64,000 nucleotides of DNA from Naematelia aurantialba (Eukaryota > Basidiomycota > Tremellomycetes > Tremellales > Naemateliaceae). The first letter of the stretch is position 1. Every line of letters begins with the position of its first letter. Shown here one piece after another: positions 9,092 through 21,009 of this stretch. The stretch covers positions 1,984,001 to 2,048,000 of the forward strand of contig JAKFAO010000003.1 of assembly GCA_021527695.1 (NCBI GenBank), read 5' to 3'. The notes under the pieces are model-generated. The model was not told the origin of the DNA. It did no database searches and saw only the letters and a list, made by a program, of their open reading frames with translations. A program made the position numbers and the translations under genes.

Positions 9092-10961
9092 TTAATCTCC
9101 GCTCTCGTGCTCATGCTCGTGCTCGTGCTCGTCCTTGTTGCCATTACCATTCGCCCCTTTGCCACCCCCCGACCCCGCCAAAACATGAACCACCACCTCC
9201 CCCCGTTTCCCCTCGATATGCCCGTCTTTCCCCCTCTGGAACTCGCCGCCATCTGCCACTTTACCGCTCACCAGTGGCGATTCGGCGAGTCTGTCCTGCA
9301 AGAACGCGTGTGAGATGTCGTGGATCACAGTGAGGAGCGCTAAAGCTGTTCCGGGGCCGGTGGGGTTGAAGAGCGGGAAGTCGGAGAAAGACTGGTCTGC
9401 GCGGTGTTAGTGGATTGCCTGGGCCGGGACGTGAAAGATATGAGGACAGGGAGGTTGATTCGAAGTTGAAGCGTGCAGCACTTGAGGATTTTTGGGCCTC
9501 GAAGTGCAGGTGAACACGCGGGATTTCCTCTCTCGAGGATCGGTACGGAGGAGTGAAAGAGGGGGGGATAATTCTGGTCGGAGACGATCATGAAGGAAAT
9601 TCGGGACGCAAACTCACGGCTCCCGCCGAGGACAGTGAGCAAACTGGCATCTGCCTCCTCTGCCTGACACAGCTTGAGCAACCGGCGGAAATGGGTACCC
9701 CATTCTGTAAACCCCGGGGCGTTAATCACCAGTATCGGCGGCAGGCTCTGTGGATTCCACGCCGCGGTAGGAACGGGTATCGGCTCGAGCCACGGATCCA
9801 GCGCGATAGCCCGTTTGCAAGGCAGGGGGGTGTATCCGTCCGGAGGGGGTGTTTGCACCACTTGCAACTACAGGTGGATCAGGTTGTCTCGCGCAATTGA
9901 CATGAGGTCGAGAGTGAGAAGACGTACGACTGCACCGCCTCCGAATGAATGCCCACTGAGGCTTAGGTCGTCGAGATCCACGGCGTCGCGGAAGGACTGC
10001 AACCATTCCACCTTTTTCTCTTCATCCAAACCAGCGACTGAAGCTTCCCTCTCGCCAGAGCCCAGCAAGTCTCGGAAAGACAGGTACGTCTCGTATGTCT
10101 CCCTCAGGCGAAAATCCAGCTGCAGCGTCCTGAACCCTTCAAGCGACGGTTTGCTCTCGCCACCCCATCTGGATGGAATCCATCAGCTTGAGGACTCGTC
10201 AAGCCGAGAAACACAAAGGCTCGACGCACTCGAGGTCAGGGTACTTGACGTAGCTCAGTATGCGCTCTTCGCCGTGCCGTTCTGGTTTCAGCACGACGGC
10301 TGGTCCCGAGCCGTCGCGGTGCTCGATGGCCAAGACAACGTATCCCTGTGAGGCAATGGCGGAGCAGTACTGGCTGTATGTGTTGCGAGTCCCGGCGAGC
10401 CCGTGGGAAAAGATGACGACTGGGTATTTCTCTGACGGCGGAGGAACCAGAGGTGCGTTGAGGTATGCGGGGAACTGAGCGCCTTGCTTCAGCTAAATGG
10501 CATTCGAGCTACGTGGCCCTCACCTTCATATATCCGACGCCGACTTGGAGACCCCTGACTGACAGTGCGACATTGCGTCAGCCGTTATCGCTGTAGAGGA
10601 GCAAGATGGCTATTGGAGAATGGGACACGGAAGACTCACAGAGCCATTTCAGGCCCTTCTTTCCCAAGAACCGCTCGTAGCCAGTGACTACCGCTCCTAC
10701 TGGCTCAGGAAGCCAGCCGAGCCTACCCTCGCCTCCCCACCACGACGCCTTTCCCGGACTTGCAGGGTAATACACCGCATAGCCTACCTGCTGCAGATCG
10801 AACAGTGGCTGGCCAGCGAGGGTCGGTGATGCGCTCGTGTGGGGTATCGATGGTGCTGCACAGACATGTGCATATCCTATTGCTTTGTGTGGGCCCGGTG
10901 TAGCATTTGGCAAACAGAGTGAGAGCAGGGGTGAGACAGACATTGCGCCGAGGTTGAACAT
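9092..10961 (-). CDS. PAF-acetylhydrolase-like phospholipase/esterase
   Basis: The spliced minus-strand model has about six exons. Exon 1 is 10639-10961, followed by a small exon of 36 nt near 10524-10559. The serine-hydrolase triad of the platelet-activating-factor acetylhydrolase family is visible: the nucleophile in GHSFGG (around 9940-9960), the Asp in ALDPWLEP (around 9790-9815), and the His in HQSFSDFPLF (around 9370-9400). An oxyanion-hole segment reads VIFSHGLAGTRNTYS (around 10400-10440). The family hydrolyses short acyl groups from phospholipids. The tail ends in a low-complexity Glu-His repeat before the stop. The N-terminus lacks a clear signal peptide. The exon junction after GHSFGG is the least certain. 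It shares a 374-bp promoter region with the HbrB gene. Confidence 0.88.
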
Positions 10962-11335
10962 GATGGCGACAAGTCTAGAGAAATCTATGATCTATGCGAA
11001 CAAGCAAGACGATCCTTTGTGGGCCGCCCACCGCTTTTCCCCTTTCTGTATGCAGCAAATCGTCTGAGTCTGAAGCCGTCTAGGATCTAGTTGTGCCCAA
11101 GATGCGTGTCCATGCCATCTGCAGCAACAAAGAAAGAGACAGACGAGACGTTACATTGCTGAGATGACTGGGATGTCACCTCGCCGGTCATCGGTCAGAG
11201 ATCTGGTCACGTGACTTGACGGCGACGAGCACCATTGATTCGAGTGCATGTATGTTGTCTGTTGTCTAAGTGTTCTGTCTCTTGTCTCGTGTCTAGTCTG
11301 CACTTCTCTCGCAGACGAGCCCAAGAGGCAGGAGA
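10962..11335. promoter_or_regulatory. Divergent promoter between the lipase and HbrB genes, with a GTCACGTGAC palindrome
   Basis: The start codons are 374 bp apart. The perfect palindrome GTCACGTGAC lies at 11206-11215, about 120 bp from the HbrB start. CACGTG cores of this kind are bound in fungi by bHLH factors such as Cbf1. The same 10-mer followed by TTG occurs in the divergent promoter at 23581. Function is inferred from sequence only. Confidence 0.45.
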
Positions 11336-13502
11336 ATGTCCTCTCGCTCTAGCAACCTGCGTCGTCCGCCTGCAAATCTGACGATCAGACCGCCGTCACC
11401 CTCCGCCATCCCTCCGTCCACGGGCACGCCGACGACCGCATCCTCCATCTACGGGGGCCACATCTCGTCGCCTCGTCGCGCGGCTCTGCCGCCGAGCCCC
11501 ACCTACTCCCACTACTCGGCGTCGACCCTTCCCGTCGCGTACGATGAGCGGGAGCGCGGCGGAAGAGGCAGTTTTGACTATGCGCCGCCCGTGCCGCGCA
11601 AGGACGACAAGCGGCTGCCGCTGCCTCTGGCGTCTTTTGGCCATGCCAGGCTGCCCGCGAGTCCCAGTAGACGCGGAGGCGAGAAAGGCGGCTGGGCAGG
11701 AGCGTACGATAACAAGCTGGTTCGTCGTCGTCTCACTGCGTGTGCTTGTATGCAGCATGCAGCATGCGGCTCAGCGGCGGTTGTTGCTTGGATGTGATGG
11801 TCGGCGCTGGGGTGTGGTCTGACGGTGGTGCAGGTCTCGTCGACACTCTCGCATCTGCCACCCCTTCCTCCGCTCTCGCCGACCCCCACAGGCAGCTCCC
11901 AGCATGCCGTCTCGCACGTGCCTTCTTCCAGCCATCTCCACGCCCCAAGCGCCTTAGCACTCGGAGCTCATTCGTCCTCGTCCCGCCCGTCCATGCCAGC
12001 ACCGTCTTCGGCCGGGCTAGTCTTGCTGCCAGACGGCACGGCTCTGCCTACAGAGCCCGAGCGGATCACCACGGAAGGAGCGGGCCGGAGCGTCCTGGAG
12101 ACGCTGGTTCATTCCAGTCCCAGCAGCCCGTGGAGCTTGTTGACGGTGCATGTGCTGCCTCTGTTTGCTGGCGGGCCGCTCAAGACCCCAATAGAGGACC
12201 TCAAGTCAGTTTATGTTTCTTTCACTTTGACCACGTATCGTAATCGGGGTTGGGCGCTGATAAGATGCCAGCCAATTATGCCATAATCACATTATAGGAA
12301 CGAGTCAGCGAGCTCAGCCGTCTCGAATCGTCGCCGTCCTCACATCTGATCTGCGCGACTTTATCGTCTCGGGCATGTTGACCCTGAAAGCAAAATTCGA
12401 GACGCTGGAAGAGGCAAAGGTCGTGTCCCGTGCAGCAGAAGTCTGGAGCTTCTTCTGGGCGCAAATCCTACCGGTGCGCGTTCCTCCACCCACCTCATCC
12501 GAGCCGGGAACTCATAGGAGCCGTAGTATCTCGAAGGCGTCTTTTTGCCATTCGCTCAGGTCCGCGACCTGCCTTCTGCATCGCACAGCACGCTATCCTC
12601 GTCGACCACTTCGATCCCTACCTCGACTCTGGGCATACCCGTTCGCCACCTGCTTCTCTCCGGCTTCCTCCTCCACATCCTCCTTCCACTACTGCCTCGC
12701 CTGCTCCCGCTCATCGCCGGGCCCCCGACCTCGCAGTCGCAGCAGAACCTGCCTGCACTCGCATCCTTCAATCCGCCGGACCTGCAGCGGATCCTGCAAA
12801 TGTCGCTGGTCCTCTCGACCCAAGCCAAGTACTCTGCGTTCTTCCCGCTGCGCGATGCGGCAGACAACCAGCGGCGGGACCACGAAGTGCGTGAAAACGT
12901 GGAAGCCCTAGGCAAGGCAGTACGGTGGAGGATGAGCATGGCCTCTCGGCGGCAAGCGGACGTGCGTGCCGGCGCTAGTCTGGGCGAACAGTGGTCCGGA
13001 GCTGGCGCGGGCTCGGCGGACACGCACGGTCCGGGCCAAAGGAGAGCGCGGACGCCGGGTGACCCGCTGCAGCGCGTGTCGAGCATGTCCAACGGCGGGC
13101 GGTACAGGCGGCGGGGGTGGCGCGCCTCGTCCAACTACGCCCACGAGTGGGGCCAGCCGCCAGAACCCGATCCCAGCGGCGGCGCGCTGCCGCGCCGCCA
13201 AAACTCGGACTTTATACAGGTTCCCGAAAGTCGGTGGGGCCGGCCGCGAGCAGACGACGAGGATGACGACGACCTCACGCCAGGCCAGAGCTTCTATCCG
13301 CCTTTGTCAGCGCGGTCGGGCGATATGTCGTATCCCGGCGGGTCAGGATACGGAGGATATGCAGGCACGTTTAGCTCGACGATCACGGGCGGGTCGATGG
13401 CGCCTAGCACCCTCACCGCTGGCACTGTTAGGGGCAGTGGGCCGGCAGAGTACACGGGGTTGGGGCACGGACAGGGGCATGACGCAGCGGCGGCAACGGC
13501 AG

Positions 13503-13533
<31 letters not shown>

Positions 13534-13753
13534 AGGGATGGGGATGGGGATGGGGACGAACACAGGAATAGGAATGGGGATAGGCATCGGAATGGGCTTT
13601 GGAATGGGAGCGGGACATGGCGAGGGCGAGAGGACGCCGATGGCGCAAGATGCCTACGGGACCAGACGACCCATGCGCTCAGAGTCGAGCGGGAGCAGCG
13701 AGGTGACTCCTGTCGCGCCGGACCTGCGGCGGCAGGCCGCCGTGACGCGGTGA
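11336..13753 (+). CDS. HbrB/Bit61-family TORC2 subunit
   Basis: Model: 11336-11719, 11834-12204, 12305-12473, 12527-13753, all junctions in frame. The first ~190 residues are Ser/Pro-rich. The HbrB domain starts at ITTEGAGRSVLETLVHSS and includes WSLLTVHVLPLFAGGP, KFETLEEAKVVSRAAEVWSF and FWAQILPYLEGVFLPF, the hallmark of the Bit61/PRR5 family. These proteins bind Rictor/Avo3 in TOR complex 2 at the plasma membrane and influence polarity and the actin cytoskeleton. The remaining ~280 residues are disordered and end in an Ala-Thr then Gly-Met repeat encoded by a hexanucleotide microsatellite (about 13490-13620). The 99-nt intron 2 uses an acceptor chosen to keep the conserved EDLN motif, so that boundary is inferred. 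Confidence 0.88.
13490..13620 (+). repeat. Hexanucleotide microsatellite inside the HbrB coding sequence
   Basis: (GGCAAC)n passes into (GGGATG)n-like units, encoding alternating Ala-Thr and then Gly-Met/Gly-Ile. It stays in frame and probably varies in length between strains. Confidence 0.8.
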
Positions 13754-14317
13754 GCTCGGTGCGGCTCTCTGCCGCAGCGGTGAGACTGGCGGCGGGCCCT
13801 CTAGTGTGGCGTAGCCTGTATCGCTATTGTAGCCTCTAGTTGGGTGTAGCCTCTCGTGTGGGTACTGGCTCTATTTGCGTGTAGCCTTGCCTGTGGAGCC
13901 TCAGCCTCTACGACAGGGGCACAGACAGCACAGGGACAGGGACAGGAGGGAGGCGATAGGGGCGGGTGATCTCCGTAATTCGGGATCGATCTATACGAAG
14001 CTCATGCTGGAACTGGATCACTGAACGCTCAAATCGGCACAGGCGACAACCGACTAGATGAAGATCACCGATCCTGCACACCACGGTCACGAAGACCACC
14101 AGTCTCTGTAGTCTATAGTTACATGGGCTACATGTGCTCTGCGTGCATGTAGAGCCCATCGGCATTTTGTACCGTAGCACTTCCGCTCGGCACTACGCAC
14201 TTGTGTTGATGGGGATCGCAGCGGAGCCGGGGCTCGCGGCCTGGGCTACTCGTTCTCGTTCTCCGGCTCGGCTACTCGTCGTTTTCTGGCTGTGCTACTC
14301 GTCGTCCTCTGGCTATG
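13754..14317. other. Convergent intergenic region between HbrB and Bet3
   Basis: No coding region is supported here. 13800-13890 contains several imperfect GTGTAGCCT-containing repeats, and 14284-14317 holds copies of a 23-bp repeat that starts in the last Bet3 codons. Transcript ends of both genes are expected here. Confidence 0.5.
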
Positions 14318-14345
14318 CTACTCGTCGTTCTCTGGCTGCTCCTCT
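14282..14345. repeat. 23-bp repeat, three copies, across the Bet3 stop codon
   Basis: Units of the form ctactcgtcgttctctggct occur three times. On the minus strand each carries the end of the coding sequence (…ENDE-stop), so the stop codon has been copied twice into the 3' UTR. Confidence 0.75.
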
Positions 14346-15955
14346 TCCAGTATCCGCACAAGCCGGACATACAGCTCGGTCGTGTCGTCGCCTCTGAGCG
14401 TATCTGACAAGAACCGCGCCTCGACCTGCATCTGGATCTGGTCCAGTCAGCTTCACCTGGGCTCTGCCTTGCCCCGCTCCTTTCCAGGTTCAGGTTGCAG
14501 CTGCAGGTCTTGAAAAAGATGACTAACCATCTCCAGTGCCCCTCGGATAACCCCACACAAGACGTTCGAGAACCACAGCCCGCCCTCGCGGGCATCCCGG
14601 GGCAGCTCTGCAAATTCGGCCAACGGGTTCTCGTCGAGTGTGAGCACGAATTCCGAGGGCGTAGGGAGGGCGAAGGCGGGTGGCTGTGCGGCCGCGGCGG
14701 GGTCGGGGGCCGTGGACGCCGAGGGCGAGGGCGAGGGGTAGGAGATGGCCGGGGTTATATTGAGAAAGGTCTTGAATGCTACCTGGTGGCCGGAACGCGA
14801 TCAGGGACGATCGGAGGTCACGATAAAGGTAGAGGTAGAGGTGGGGGCCGGGCCAAGCCGATAATGGTGTTGATGTTGAGGCGATAGCGGAGTGCAGGCG
14901 AATGGATTGAACAGAGAATGGGTAGGCGTGAACAGATGGGGATGATAGGGGGAAGGAAGTTGAAGAAACACAAACACAGATAGGTGATGCCATAACACAC
15001 AGATGGACCCAGTCAGCACGTGCCGCCAGACGACGTCGCGGACGACGTACTTTCGAGACCACCTCGGCGGTCTCGGCGAACGTCGAACAGCGCTGCAGCC
15101 CCGTCCGCGCCAAAAAGTCCTCGATCAGCCGCGTGCCGATGTTGTAGCCCCTAAGCGCTCAGCACTCGCTCGAGTCCCATGCGAGGTGTGAAGGCGCGAC
15201 ACAAAGGGCGAGATGTGCGACATGGGATAGCAAGAGTGCCAGTTCCAGTGCCAGTTCTAGTTCCAGTGCCACTTCTAGTTCTAGTTCCAGTCACAGGCCA
15301 GTGCCAGTTCTAGTCCTGGTACGAGTCCGATGCAGCGACGTTGCCAGCTCTGACTCGAGGTGGGACAAAGGAGACAGACCGACGCCATCTCTACGGGATG
15401 GGATGCAGATATTTAGGGATACGAGGAGATAGAGCGAGAAGATCACGAGAGTGACTTGTACGCACATCTTGTCGAGCTGTTTGTTGACCTCTGCATAGTC
15501 CTCATAGTCCTGACCCGTCAGCATGACTCTCACCGTCGAGGCCATACTCCCGTCTCCCAGGTCGAAGGTACCATTTGGGGATGTCGAGAGCAGGGGTTGT
15601 CAGACTGGTCGAGGTGGGATACACGCGGGACGTAGGGAGATCACTTACCTTGATGAGCTGCACCACCAGAGCCCCGTACGTCAACGTAAACAGCTCTGCA
15701 TTCTGGCCCACCATCAGCTCCTAGCGTCCTAGCATCCATCTCATAGCATAGCTAGCTCCTAGCACTCCAGCTCATAGCCATGGCTCTATGAGCCCAGGCG
15801 AAAAGGCAAAAGTTGGGGAGAGCAAAGTACGCACGACCTTGTCGGTCCGTTTCCATACGTCGTCCTGCGGTTGTCAGCTGGATTCGCGTAGAGCGGCTCT
15901 GTGCAGATGAGCAACGCACGCCTATGGCCTTGTACTGCTTTGAGCCGCTTGACAT
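14318..15955 (-). CDS. BET3: TRAPP complex subunit Bet3 (TRAPPC3)
   Basis: Seven exons, all in frame: 15920-15955, 15835-15864, 15649-15702, 15466-15509, 15051-15150, 14528-14782, 14318-14437, giving 212 aa. The sequence follows the family closely: [60 protein letters not shown], then [34 protein letters not shown] and [20 protein letters not shown]. Bet3 is a core subunit of the TRAPP tethering complexes, guanine exchange factors for Ypt1/Rab1 in ER-to-Golgi traffic. The Cys in RTGLQRC sits where the conserved palmitoylated Cys lies in the family. An extra Ala/Pro-rich loop of ~30 residues follows FLNITP. Two of the coding exons are only 30 and 36 nt long. Confidence 0.95.
15230..15320. repeat. 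Imperfect minisatellite in a Bet3 intron
   Basis: Repeats of CAGTTCTAGTTCCAGTGC-like units lie within the 315-bp intron between exons 4 and 5 of the Bet3 gene (15151-15465), the longest intron of that gene. Confidence 0.7.
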
Positions 15956-17690
15956 GTCGAACACCAATTGCCTTGGCTGGGCACGATGAGAGTTCTACCT
16001 GTCGACACACTGCAGTCGCGTGAAGAGGAACGAATTGCTTCCGTGGACTCTGTTGCACGGACTCCAAGCAGAGGATGCATACACCGTCGTCTGCTTGGGC
16101 AGCTGCCACAACGACATGGAGAGCGCAGAGAAGTGGGGCTGGTGTAGGTGCGCTGTATAGTCTCTGCATTCTGGGAGAAAGCTGGACCTCACAGTCTGAA
16201 GTCACAGTCAAAGTCTACTTTGGCAAGGTGGAGAGCCGCCACTACAGGCAGAGACGAGTAGCTCGCTCTCGATGCACGCAGTGATACAGAAGCATTCAGG
16301 CGTTGCACAAGTCCATGGAAGGGAATGACGAGGGCGTCTGTCAACCCTTACCTCAGGCGCAGGGGCTTGGACTTCAAGGCGGCTGCGGTGCAGACTTGAT
16401 CCCCCTCCCGTTGAGGCTAGATACCATGCTCAAGTGCCACCTCACATCGCCAAGAGTTACTTTGGAGCGGAGACCACACTGTCAACTTGTCTACTGGGTA
16501 ACGTAGCCCATGTATAACCTGGCGCAATCTTGATGATACTTGTAGCCGTGATGGACTGACACGACAAGAAATGATACCGTTTGCGCCGCATCCAAGAAGT
16601 ATCCCAGTTCCCCATATAATGTCGCAGGAGATCAGAGGTACCTATCGAAGAGTCGGTGTTGTATGTACTTCAACTAAACAGTATTGAGAATTACAGCTCC
16701 AGAGCGGCTAACGCAACGGAGTTCAGAGGTACCGGTGGTCTGTCGAGTATTGAGGCTTGGTTGATCTTGTCAAATCCCATCTTCTCAGCCATCGCTGATG
16801 GGGATGGATCAGCGAGTGTGAATCACATGAGCAGGATGGTGACGGGATAGCCCATCAGCAGAGCGCGAGAGATGACCTCACCTTGCAGTTGCGCAGAGGT
16901 ATGATAGGGACGCCATCCACGTCCGCTAGGCACAGCAGCTTGGTTACGCACCCGAGTGTTGAGCATTTATAGTGTTCCAAGAGCTTGCGCATCTATGGAA
17001 GCTTCGGCTCGCAGGCGAACCACCAAGGCGTTACCGGGAGACCTCTCAGGTATGGCAAATAGTCTCGCGATCGACGAGCACATCGCCGATGGGTATCTAG
17101 TCTTGTTCAGCATCCAGTCAACTTCATCTCATACCAGCACACCTGTGTACTCGCCGATATGGCAAAGAGGCAGAGGCTGCATGCGTAAGATAGATACACT
17201 TTGCCGACCCGCGACGACACTGTGATACAGTTCTCGCCACGGAGAGGATGATATTCTCGACTGACCGGTCAAATCCGCCCGACGGACCAGCTACCTCGTC
17301 TGAGTTGCGGCTTTCCATGCATGTCTGACTCAGAGTGATGCATCCAGGCTCTTTACTAACTTCTCCAGGAGCGCTGAGACTCTGCTGAGGCCGGGCGACT
17401 GGGCGGAGGCGCCGAGAGGTCGACAGACGAGATAAAAGACAGAGCGGGAGCGCCGACCCACCAGCGCGGTCATGGCCGGTCTATTTGCAGTTGACATGTG
17501 CTTGCTCGAGAGCATTGACATGCCTGCCAGACGACCAGGTTGGGGGTCGTAGCCATACAGGAGTGTTGCACCTCGACGACGTGCAGACAGCAGACAGCAT
17601 TGATACTGCCTGCTCCCTCACCGGACTCTCACTTTCCACACCTACCTACCGTCCTCGTTCTCTTCCCCAACTACTCGATATCCCTACGCC
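15956..17690. other. 1.7-kb stretch without a recognised gene
   Basis: It lies between the divergent starts of Bet3 and the aminopeptidase. All ORFs are under ~145 codons, lack family motifs, and do not splice into anything I recognise on either strand. Base composition is closer to neutral than in the neighbouring genes. The ~250 bp next to each start codon probably serve as promoters. The remainder may hold a non-coding transcript or a decayed gene; I see no tRNA or rRNA signature. Confidence 0.5.
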
Positions 17691-20642
17691 ATGTCGATGT
17701 ACAAGTACCTTGATGCCGACGCCCAGCAGAAGGAGGCGGAGATGGTGCAGCGATTGAGAGCTCTGCAGTCTGAGATCGCCGATGCAAAGGTGGATTGGTA
17801 GTACGTCAGAGCTGCTATGCACCCCCCCCTCTTGGGCGACGCTGATCCGATCCAGCTTGGTCCCTTCTGAAGACGAGCATCAGGTCCGTTGCCATTGCGC
17901 CTGTTCCAGGCCCATTTCAGCTGGGCAAGAGCTGATCAGGCCAGTCCGAGGAGATTGGTGCTTCCGACGAACGACGTAGCTATATCTCCGGGTAAGCCAG
18001 CTGCCAGAACGCCATGATAGGCATGGGCTGCATTGACTACAACTGACCTTGGCAGATTCCACGGGTCTGCCGGGACCGCCCTCGTCCCTGCCTCTACCTC
18101 GACCTCTGCTCTCCTGTTTGTGGACTCGCGATACTGGGTCGCAGCGGAGCAGCAGGTGCCCAAGGTCGGCTGGAAGGTCGTTCGCGTGGGCTCCAATGGA
18201 GGTGCAGGACCCGTTGCAGTAGTTGGCGGTTGGACGTCCTGGGTGGCCAATGTATGTGCTCTGCAGACTGCCGCCTCTTCGCGACACTGGTCTGACGAGG
18301 TCAGGACGCGCCTGACGGCACACGAATCGGTGTGGATCCGAAACTCATATCGCTTGGTACGCTCTCTCCACTCTGACGATGCTAGCTGAACGAGCGCAGG
18401 CGTGGTCAACGCGCTTGAGCCTCAGCTGTCCTCATCGACCACCACACTCGTCCCTATCAACGACAACCTCGTCGACAAGACATACAGTGCCCCCAGCCGG
18501 TCTCTCGCTCCGCTTGTGCCTCATCCGATCGAGTTCTCCGGAGAGGACACGGCGTCCAAGATCAGGCGCACCCGCAACGCCCTCTCATCGAGCTTGAAAC
18601 GCAGTACATGGATCTATCTCCTGCCTACACTTCCAGCCATCGCCTGGCTGCTTAACCACCGATGTCCTGAAGACATCCCCTTTTGCCCCGTCGCATATGC
18701 GTACCTCGCGTTGACGGCCGACGAGTGCGTGGTGTTTGTCGACGAGCGCAAGGTCGTCAACGAGGAGTTGAAGAGCTCGTGGAAGGCCGCCGGCGTCCAG
18801 GTGCGGGGATACGGCGTCAGCGAGGTCCAGAAGTATGTCAAGGAGAAGACCCTGGCCCTGCGTCACCTCGACGGAGAGAAGAGCGAGGTCAAGGTGTTGG
18901 CTCCGAGGGAATGCAGTTGGGCGTTGGCCAAGGCTTGCGAGCCGGTACGTCCTTGGCACCTGTTGGATCCCTTGTAGTGTTGATGTGTTAGGCGGCGATC
19001 GAGGTCATCGGCTGTCCCGTCGAGACTCTCAAAGGTGTCAAGAACGCAACCGAGCAACAGGGCTACCGCAACGCTTACCTACGCGACGGGCGTGCGATGG
19101 TGCGTGAATCTCTATCTCTCGAAAGATGTTATCGAGGGGAAAGTTGAAGATGGTGTAGGTCCGATGGATGGCTTGGCTCGACAACAAGATGATGAAAGAG
19201 GGGCGACCGGTGGGCGAGTGGGGTGCGGCGCAGGCGCTGGCTCGCTTCAGGCGGCAGGAGCAGTACTTCGCGTGAGTGATTGGCAGGAAGAGCTGAACGA
19301 GCCGCTGAGTTCGAGGAGAGGCCTCGCGTACAATGATATTTCTGGGTCAGGACCGAATGCCGGTACGCATCGTCTGCGTCCGAGTCGACCCGCTGACGAG
19401 TCCAGCTCTACCGCATTACGCTCCGCAGCCCGACACGGAACAGGTCATCGACCCAGAGGCTACCTATGTCATGTGAGTGTCTTGTTTGAGGGGTAAGTGC
19501 GGTACTAAGCAGCAATAGCGACTCGGGTGGCCAGTACCTAGGTAGGTCCTCGCCGTCACCAATCCCCGCTGTCACAAACCTCCACTGTCAAATCTCCGCC
19601 GTCACAGATCTCCGCTGTCAATGTCATCGACAAGGCAGCTAACTGATGCAGACGCCACGATCGACACGACGCGGACGCTGTATATGGGTAAATCGCCCAG
19701 CGACGATGTCAAGCGCGCATACACGAGGGTCTTGCAGGGCCATATCGCCGTAGCATCCGCCACCTTCCCCGGGCAGTCGGCAAGTATGGACTGGTTCAAC
19801 ATGCTCGCGAGAGAGCCGCTCTACAAGTAGGTGGCCTGACGTGCCGGGCGTGCCGGGCGCAACTGCCTCGCACGTGTCGCCTGCTTCGCCTGCAGACGCT
19901 GATACAGAGTAGGGACGGACTGGACTTTGGCCATGGTCTGGGCCACGGGGTCGGCACGTACTCTGCCGTACATGAATGTGAGTCGCCTGCGCCGATGGGC
20001 TTTACCGAGAGGGGTTGAGGTTGGGATTTCGAGGGTGACCGCTGGTGTAGACCCAAACTTTTCCGTCAAGGGCGTCGCGTTTGAGCCGGGGCATATTCTG
20101 ACGGTCGAGCCTGGGTTTTACAAGGAAGGCGACTTTGGGGTGCGCATCGAATCGGTGTACATCTGCAAGCGTGTGCACGTGAGTGTCAGACTGGAGAGCG
20201 GACGGCACGCGTGGAGGTTGTGAGAGGGGGCTGATGTTCTAGACGATGTACGAGTTTGGCGGAGACAGGTGGCTGGGCTGGGAACGGGTCACCCAGGTGA
20301 GTGTTGTCGTCGGTGGTGGTGCTGGTGCTGGTGGTGCTGGTGCTGGTGGTGGTGCTGGTGCTGGTGCTGGTGCCGGTGCTTGTTGTTTGTGCTTGCTGCT
20401 TGCCGTTCGGCGCACTCGGCGGCGACTCGCCTCACTCAACTGACCCTCAGGTCCCAATCGCGACCAACATGCTCGACTGGTCGCTCATGTCGAAAGAAGA
20501 GATCCGGTGGGTCAACACGCACAACGGCGATGTCCGACAAGTGCTGCTGCCGCTTCTCCAGGACGACAAGGACAAGGAGGCGCGGGACTGGCTGAAGAGA
20601 GTGACCAAGGCGAAGATTGTCTGGCCCTGGATGGGCAAGTAG
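17691..20642 (+). CDS. Xaa-Pro aminopeptidase (aminopeptidase P, M24B family)
   Basis: Spliced from about a dozen exons; the start at 17691 gives MSMYKYLDADAQQKEAEM. The N-terminal creatinase-like domain reads LVPSEDEHQSEEIGASDERR, SYISGFHGSAGTALV and DSRYWVAAEQQVP. The pita-bread catalytic domain shows all five metal ligands: Asp in DSGGQY (around 19510), Asp in DATIDTTRT (around 19660), His in HGLGHGVG (around 19935), Glu in VEPGFYKEG (around 20110) and Glu in GVRIES (around 20140). These enzymes remove an N-terminal residue preceding proline, using two Mn or Zn ions, usually in the cytosol. No signal peptide is evident. The usual DGTTD motif is DATID here, keeping both Asp residues. Length and domain order match eukaryotic APP1. 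Several introns contain short tandem repeats. Confidence 0.92.
19560..19622. repeat. Short tandem repeat in an aminopeptidase intron
   Basis: About four imperfect units of CCGCTGTCACAAATCT type lie between the exons encoding DSGGQYL and DATIDTTRT. Confidence 0.6.
20306..20392. repeat. GGTGCT hexanucleotide microsatellite in an aminopeptidase intron
   Basis: A run of GGTGCTGGTGGTGCTGGTGC-like sequence fills most of the last intron. It lies before the exon starting VPIATNMLDW. Confidence 0.8.
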
Positions 20643-21009
20643 GCCGACTCTGGGAAGACTCGTTGGAAGACTCGTTGGAAGACTCGTTGGAAGAGAGTGA
20701 CCAAGGCGAAGATGCGTGGCTGTTGATCGCGAATGGGGGACTCGTGGATGTGGATGGGCAAGTATGGTGTACTCGTTGGATGTGGATGGGCAAGCACGGC
20801 GTGGTACTCGCTGGCTTTTCAACTTTGTTACTTCAGGAGGGTTGTTACGAGGGACACTCTGAGATGCATGCATGAATACTGAAACTGGTACATGGTACTG
20901 AGTATGGCCGCGCAAGTAACGCAACCCAATCACCATCCGTCACACCGAGACCAACGAAAACAATCCCCAGTCGCCAAACACCAAAGCCGCAACTACAAAA
21001 CCAAGCAAT
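20643..21009. repeat. 3' flank of the aminopeptidase gene with duplicated coding tail
   Basis: Just after the stop, about three copies of a 13-bp unit (gactcgttggaag) occur at about 20654-20693. They are followed by a second copy of the final-exon string gagtgaccaaggcgaagat (20696 onward; original near 20600) and further gtggatgggcaag copies. No frame continues through. The rest, to the LRR gene stop, has no supported gene. Confidence 0.65.

Noticed and set aside
15956..17690. tRNA, 5S rRNA or small nucleolar RNA genes
   Set aside because: No GGTTCGA-type B box with a matching A box, and no convincing C/D box pair with flanking stem, was found by reading.
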